This document shows positions 19,093 through 21,294 of a stretch of 21,294 nt of DNA, piece by piece (the stretch's first letter is position 1; each line of letters opens with the position of its first letter). The notes beneath the pieces are model-generated. The model was not told the DNA's origin and ran no database searches. It saw only the letters and a list, made by a program, of their open reading frames with translations. Origin of the DNA: Strigomonas culicis (taxonomy: Eukaryota; Euglenozoa; Kinetoplastea; Trypanosomatida; Trypanosomatidae); the NCBI GenBank assembly GCA_000482145.1, contig AUXH01000328.1, forward strand, positions 1 to 21,294. The letters run 5' to 3'. The position numbers and the translations under genes are program-made.

Positions 19093-21252
19093 ATGGGTAC
19101 CATCTGTACTAGAGAGTCTTCAACCAAGACACTTGGTGGTGGCGCCAACGCCATTGCCGCACCTCAGGCAAGCCCCCCGCGTCCGTCCATCCATACGAAA
19201 CCTGCGGCCGCGCCGATGGCGGCTAGGCCCACTGCATCGTCGACGCCGCGACCTTCAATCGACGAGAAGGAGAGCGAACCACTTCCGGTAGCGGCAGCGC
19301 CAACACCACACCACCGCGCGGATGCACGCGACGAAGGAGATAGAGCGGCAGCGAGGGACGAGCCGTTGGCAGAGGCAGCAAACGCCAATATAGATGGACC
19401 GGTAGCGACAGAGGCGTCGAAACCGTGTCTGCGCGCTGACGCGATCACTGAGGCCAGTGCGACGACCGTCGCTGCGGCCTCAGCGTCGCAGGCAGCAACG
19501 GCACCGTCCACCAACGAGAATGCCATCACGGCGGTGGCGGCCGCGAAGCTTCAGCCGGATAGAAACGCGGCCACTGCGGCCACTATGATGGCCCCCGCTG
19601 CTGCCCTGAAGCCCCAGACGCCAACGGCACAGCCCGCCAATGGAAATGTTACGGCAGAGGCCCCGAAACAGCATCACGCGGACGCATCCACTGGGGTCGG
19701 TGTGGCGATCACTAAGCCAGCTCCAAAGCGGAAGCCAAAAAAAGCACAGCTGGCCACTGGGGCGAGTGGGACGACCACTAAGGCCGTCGCGAAGCGGAAG
19801 CACAAAAAGGCACAGCCCGCCAAGGGGAGCGCTACGGCTGCCGCGCCAAAGCCACATCAGCATGTTGACACAATCACTGCGGCGAGTGGGGCGGCCTCCG
19901 CTGCGGCCCCGAAGCCGCCGCCGGCACCGGCACCGCCCGCCACCGGGAGCGCTACGGCTGCCTCCCCAAAGCCACATCCGCATGTTGTCACAATCACTGC
20001 GGCGAGTGGGGCGACCACAAAGCCCCAGACGGCACCGGCACCGCCCGCCCTCGGGCGCGCTAAGGCCGCGGCCGCAGTGTCTGCTCAGCAGGCGGACGGG
20101 ACCCGTGAGGTCAGGGTGGAAGGGGTGGCGGCGAGAGAGCTGCGGGGCACGGGGGGCATCCTTGACGTGAAGAGAATGCCACCGGTGAGAGGCGGCATCG
20201 TGTCGCTCGTGCCCCTCGACATAGGCAGAAATCCTGTTATGGCCTGTGTCAGCATGTCCGAACTGTCCGTCACCTTTGCGGGCATTGACTTTATCCCGCT
20301 CCCGATGGCGGCGTGCACCCCCAGCAGCAGTCCAAGGGTGTACGCGCAGCGGCAACGAAAGTTCTGGCCACACACGCAGCTGTACATCGCAAGTATCGAG
20401 ACGCCGGCGCAGCTCAAGCTGAGCCCGGAGCTGTACGAACAGCATGTCGCCTTCATGAAGCCCGGCCGTGGCGTGGGCTTGGTCAGTGAGGGATGCTGTT
20501 TAATCGTGACGCATCATGGTGCACCGGTGATGGAAGAGAATGCCTCCCTGGCGCCCATGCACATGCTGGACGTCATCGACGAGAGCTACCGCCACCCGTC
20601 GAAGCAGGCGGAGGTGCTCTTGGCGCCGGACCGTAACGGCCACCCGTCGCACCTCATTATCGAGCGACAGCGCGCGATTGAGCTGTTCGTCTTTGAGCGC
20701 GTCTGTGCGCAGTACGTAGAGTGGAAGCGTTTGGCGGAGCTGCCCTCCGAGATGAAGCGGCGGCTGAAGATCTACCGGCGCTACTACGCGGACCTGCCAC
20801 GCCGCACACGCGACCACTGGCGCGTGTATCAGCCCCACATCGAGGCGCTGCTGGCGCCCAACGTGCTGCTGACGCGCGGGCAGGTGGCGGTGGATGTGGC
20901 GCGGCCCCAGACGTGGGAGTTCGTCGGCGGGCTGCGCTGGGCGGACGTGGTGCGCATGGGCGGCTATCTCTGGGCGCTGGCCGGCGTCCTCAACCACAGG
21001 CGCTTCCCGTACGACATGGTGCTGGTGATCGAGCTGACGCCGGCGGCGGAGACGGCGGGGCCGGTGCTCGTCGTCTACGCGGCGGACTCCACGGGCGCCT
21101 TCAGCGGCGCGGCCTTCCGGAAGGAGGGGCGTGACCGCTACGAGCGCGCCGTCGCGGCCTACGAGGCGGCGGTGGCGGAGCAGCGGCCGGAGCCGCCCAT
21201 GCCGGATCTGTCCGACTATATCTATCTGCACCTGCTGAAGGAGGGTGCCTAG
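19093..21252 (+). CDS. Uncharacterised acylated protein with Ala/Pro/Lys repeats and unknown C-terminal domain
   Basis: I do not recognise this 719-aa protein. It starts MGTICTRE, where Gly2 and Thr6 fit N-myristoylation and Cys5 could be palmitoylated. Residues about 15-340 are Ala/Thr/Pro/Lys-rich and probably disordered. They contain two basic clusters (KRKPKK at 212-217 and KRKHKK at 234-239) and degenerate tandem repeats with a 120-bp unit. From about residue 350 to the end the sequence looks folded: beta-like segments (GGIVSLVPLDIGRNPVMACV; QLYIASIE), a helical basic region (EMKRRLKIYRRYYADLPRRT) and a closing segment (YDMVLVIELTPA, then VVYAADSTGAFSGAAF). No catalytic motif is evident. 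I chose the ATG at 19093, the first after the acceptor, which also exposes the acylation signal. Its start is nearly the same as that of the gene at 12449, but I see no clear similarity between the C-terminal domains. The gene is certain; function is unknown. Confidence 0.88.
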   Translation: MGTICTRESSTKTLGGGANAIAAPQASPPRPSIHTKPAAAPMAARPTASSTPRPSIDEKESEPLPVAAAPTPHHRADARDEGDRAAARDEPLAEAANANIDGPVATEASKPCLRADAITEASATTVAAASASQAATAPSTNENAITAVAAAKLQPDRNAATAATMMAPAAALKPQTPTAQPANGNVTAEAPKQHHADASTGVGVAITKPAPKRKPKKAQLATGASGTTTKAVAKRKHKKAQPAKGSATAAAPKPHQHVDTITAASGAASAAAPKPPPAPAPPATGSATAASPKPHPHVVTITAASGATTKPQTAPAPPALGRAKAAAAVSAQQADGTREVRVEGVAARELRGTGGILDVKRMPPVRGGIVSLVPLDIGRNPVMACVSMSELSVTFAGIDFIPLPMAACTPSSSPRVYAQRQRKFWPHTQLYIASIETPAQLKLSPELYEQHVAFMKPGRGVGLVSEGCCLIVTHHGAPVMEENASLAPMHMLDVIDESYRHPSKQAEVLLAPDRNGHPSHLIIERQRAIELFVFERVCAQYVEWKRLAELPSEMKRRLKIYRRYYADLPRRTRDHWRVYQPHIEALLAPNVLLTRGQVAVDVARPQTWEFVGGLRWADVVRMGGYLWALAGVLNHRRFPYDMVLVIELTPAAETAGPVLVVYAADSTGAFSGAAFRKEGRDRYERAVAAYEAAVAEQRPEPPMPDLSDYIYLHLLKEGA
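19811..20053 (+). repeat. 120-bp imperfect tandem coding repeat in gene 8
   Basis: Copy 1 starts at 19811 and copy 2 at 19931, exactly 120 bases apart. They share the stretch encoding a GSATAA-x-PKPH-x-HV-x-TITAASGA pattern almost base for base. Copy 2 is shortened to 108 bases, and the start of a third copy follows at 20039. A more diverged relative begins at 19628. The unit keeps the reading frame. Confidence 0.85.
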
Positions 21253-21294
21253 TGTGCAGAGCCACACGGCTATGCGGCCCCATGCATCATCTTG

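Noticed and set aside
12449..21252. Genes 5 and 8 as full-length paralogues
   Set aside because: Beyond the first eight residues and similar low-complexity composition I could not align their C-terminal domains by eye; only the N-terminal signal is shared.

Overview
This window looks like nuclear DNA of a trypanosomatid (kinetoplastid protist); I cannot fix the genus. The reasons are: eight long intronless genes, all on the + strand, with no strand switch; very GC-rich coding sequence (many GCG, GCC and CGC codons) set against AT-rich spacers; and, upstream of every gene, a pyrimidine tract followed by an AG, the layout of spliced-leader trans-splicing acceptors. With the acceptors chosen here, all eight predicted 5' UTRs (55 to 173 nt) lack any upstream ATG, which supports both the start codons and the acceptors. 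The window appears to lie inside one polycistronic transcription unit. No tRNA, rRNA, mobile element, CRISPR array or Pol II promoter was recognised.

Layout. (1) 263-4915: class I myosin heavy chain with WW and FYVE-type domains in the tail, the architecture of kinetoplastid Myo1. (2) 5345-6673: HspBP1/Fes1-like Hsp70 nucleotide exchange factor. (3) 7054-9315: large unrecognised protein with a helical C-terminus and a basic nuclear-signal-like patch. (4) 9672-11126: N2227/carnosine N-methyltransferase-family SAM enzyme with a Q/P-rich N-terminal extension. (5) 12449-15325: large unrecognised protein with an N-myristoylation/palmitoylation signal, a dense cysteine cluster and a hydrophobic tail. 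(6) 15902-16957: EF-hand protein with a basic Ala/Pro/Lys tail. (7) 17517-18269: uracil phosphoribosyltransferase (pyrimidine salvage). (8) 19093-21252: second large unrecognised protein with nearly the same acylation signal as gene 5, an Ala/Pro/Lys-rich repeat region and an uncharacterised C-terminal domain.

In these organisms neighbouring genes are usually co-transcribed without being functionally related, so I do not read this as an operon with a shared job. Expression differences would be set mainly by UTRs. The spacers hold CAA, ATT, CA/TAG, CT and GT simple repeats. The longest spacer (11127-12448) switches sharply from a purine-rich to a pyrimidine-rich block and contains no believable gene.

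The most interesting items are the two non-adjacent genes sharing an MG-x-I-C-[S/T]-[K/R]-E start (genes 5 and 8), the Cys cluster and odd C-terminus of gene 5, the uncharacterised C-terminal domain of gene 8, and the altered FYVE and WW modules of the myosin.
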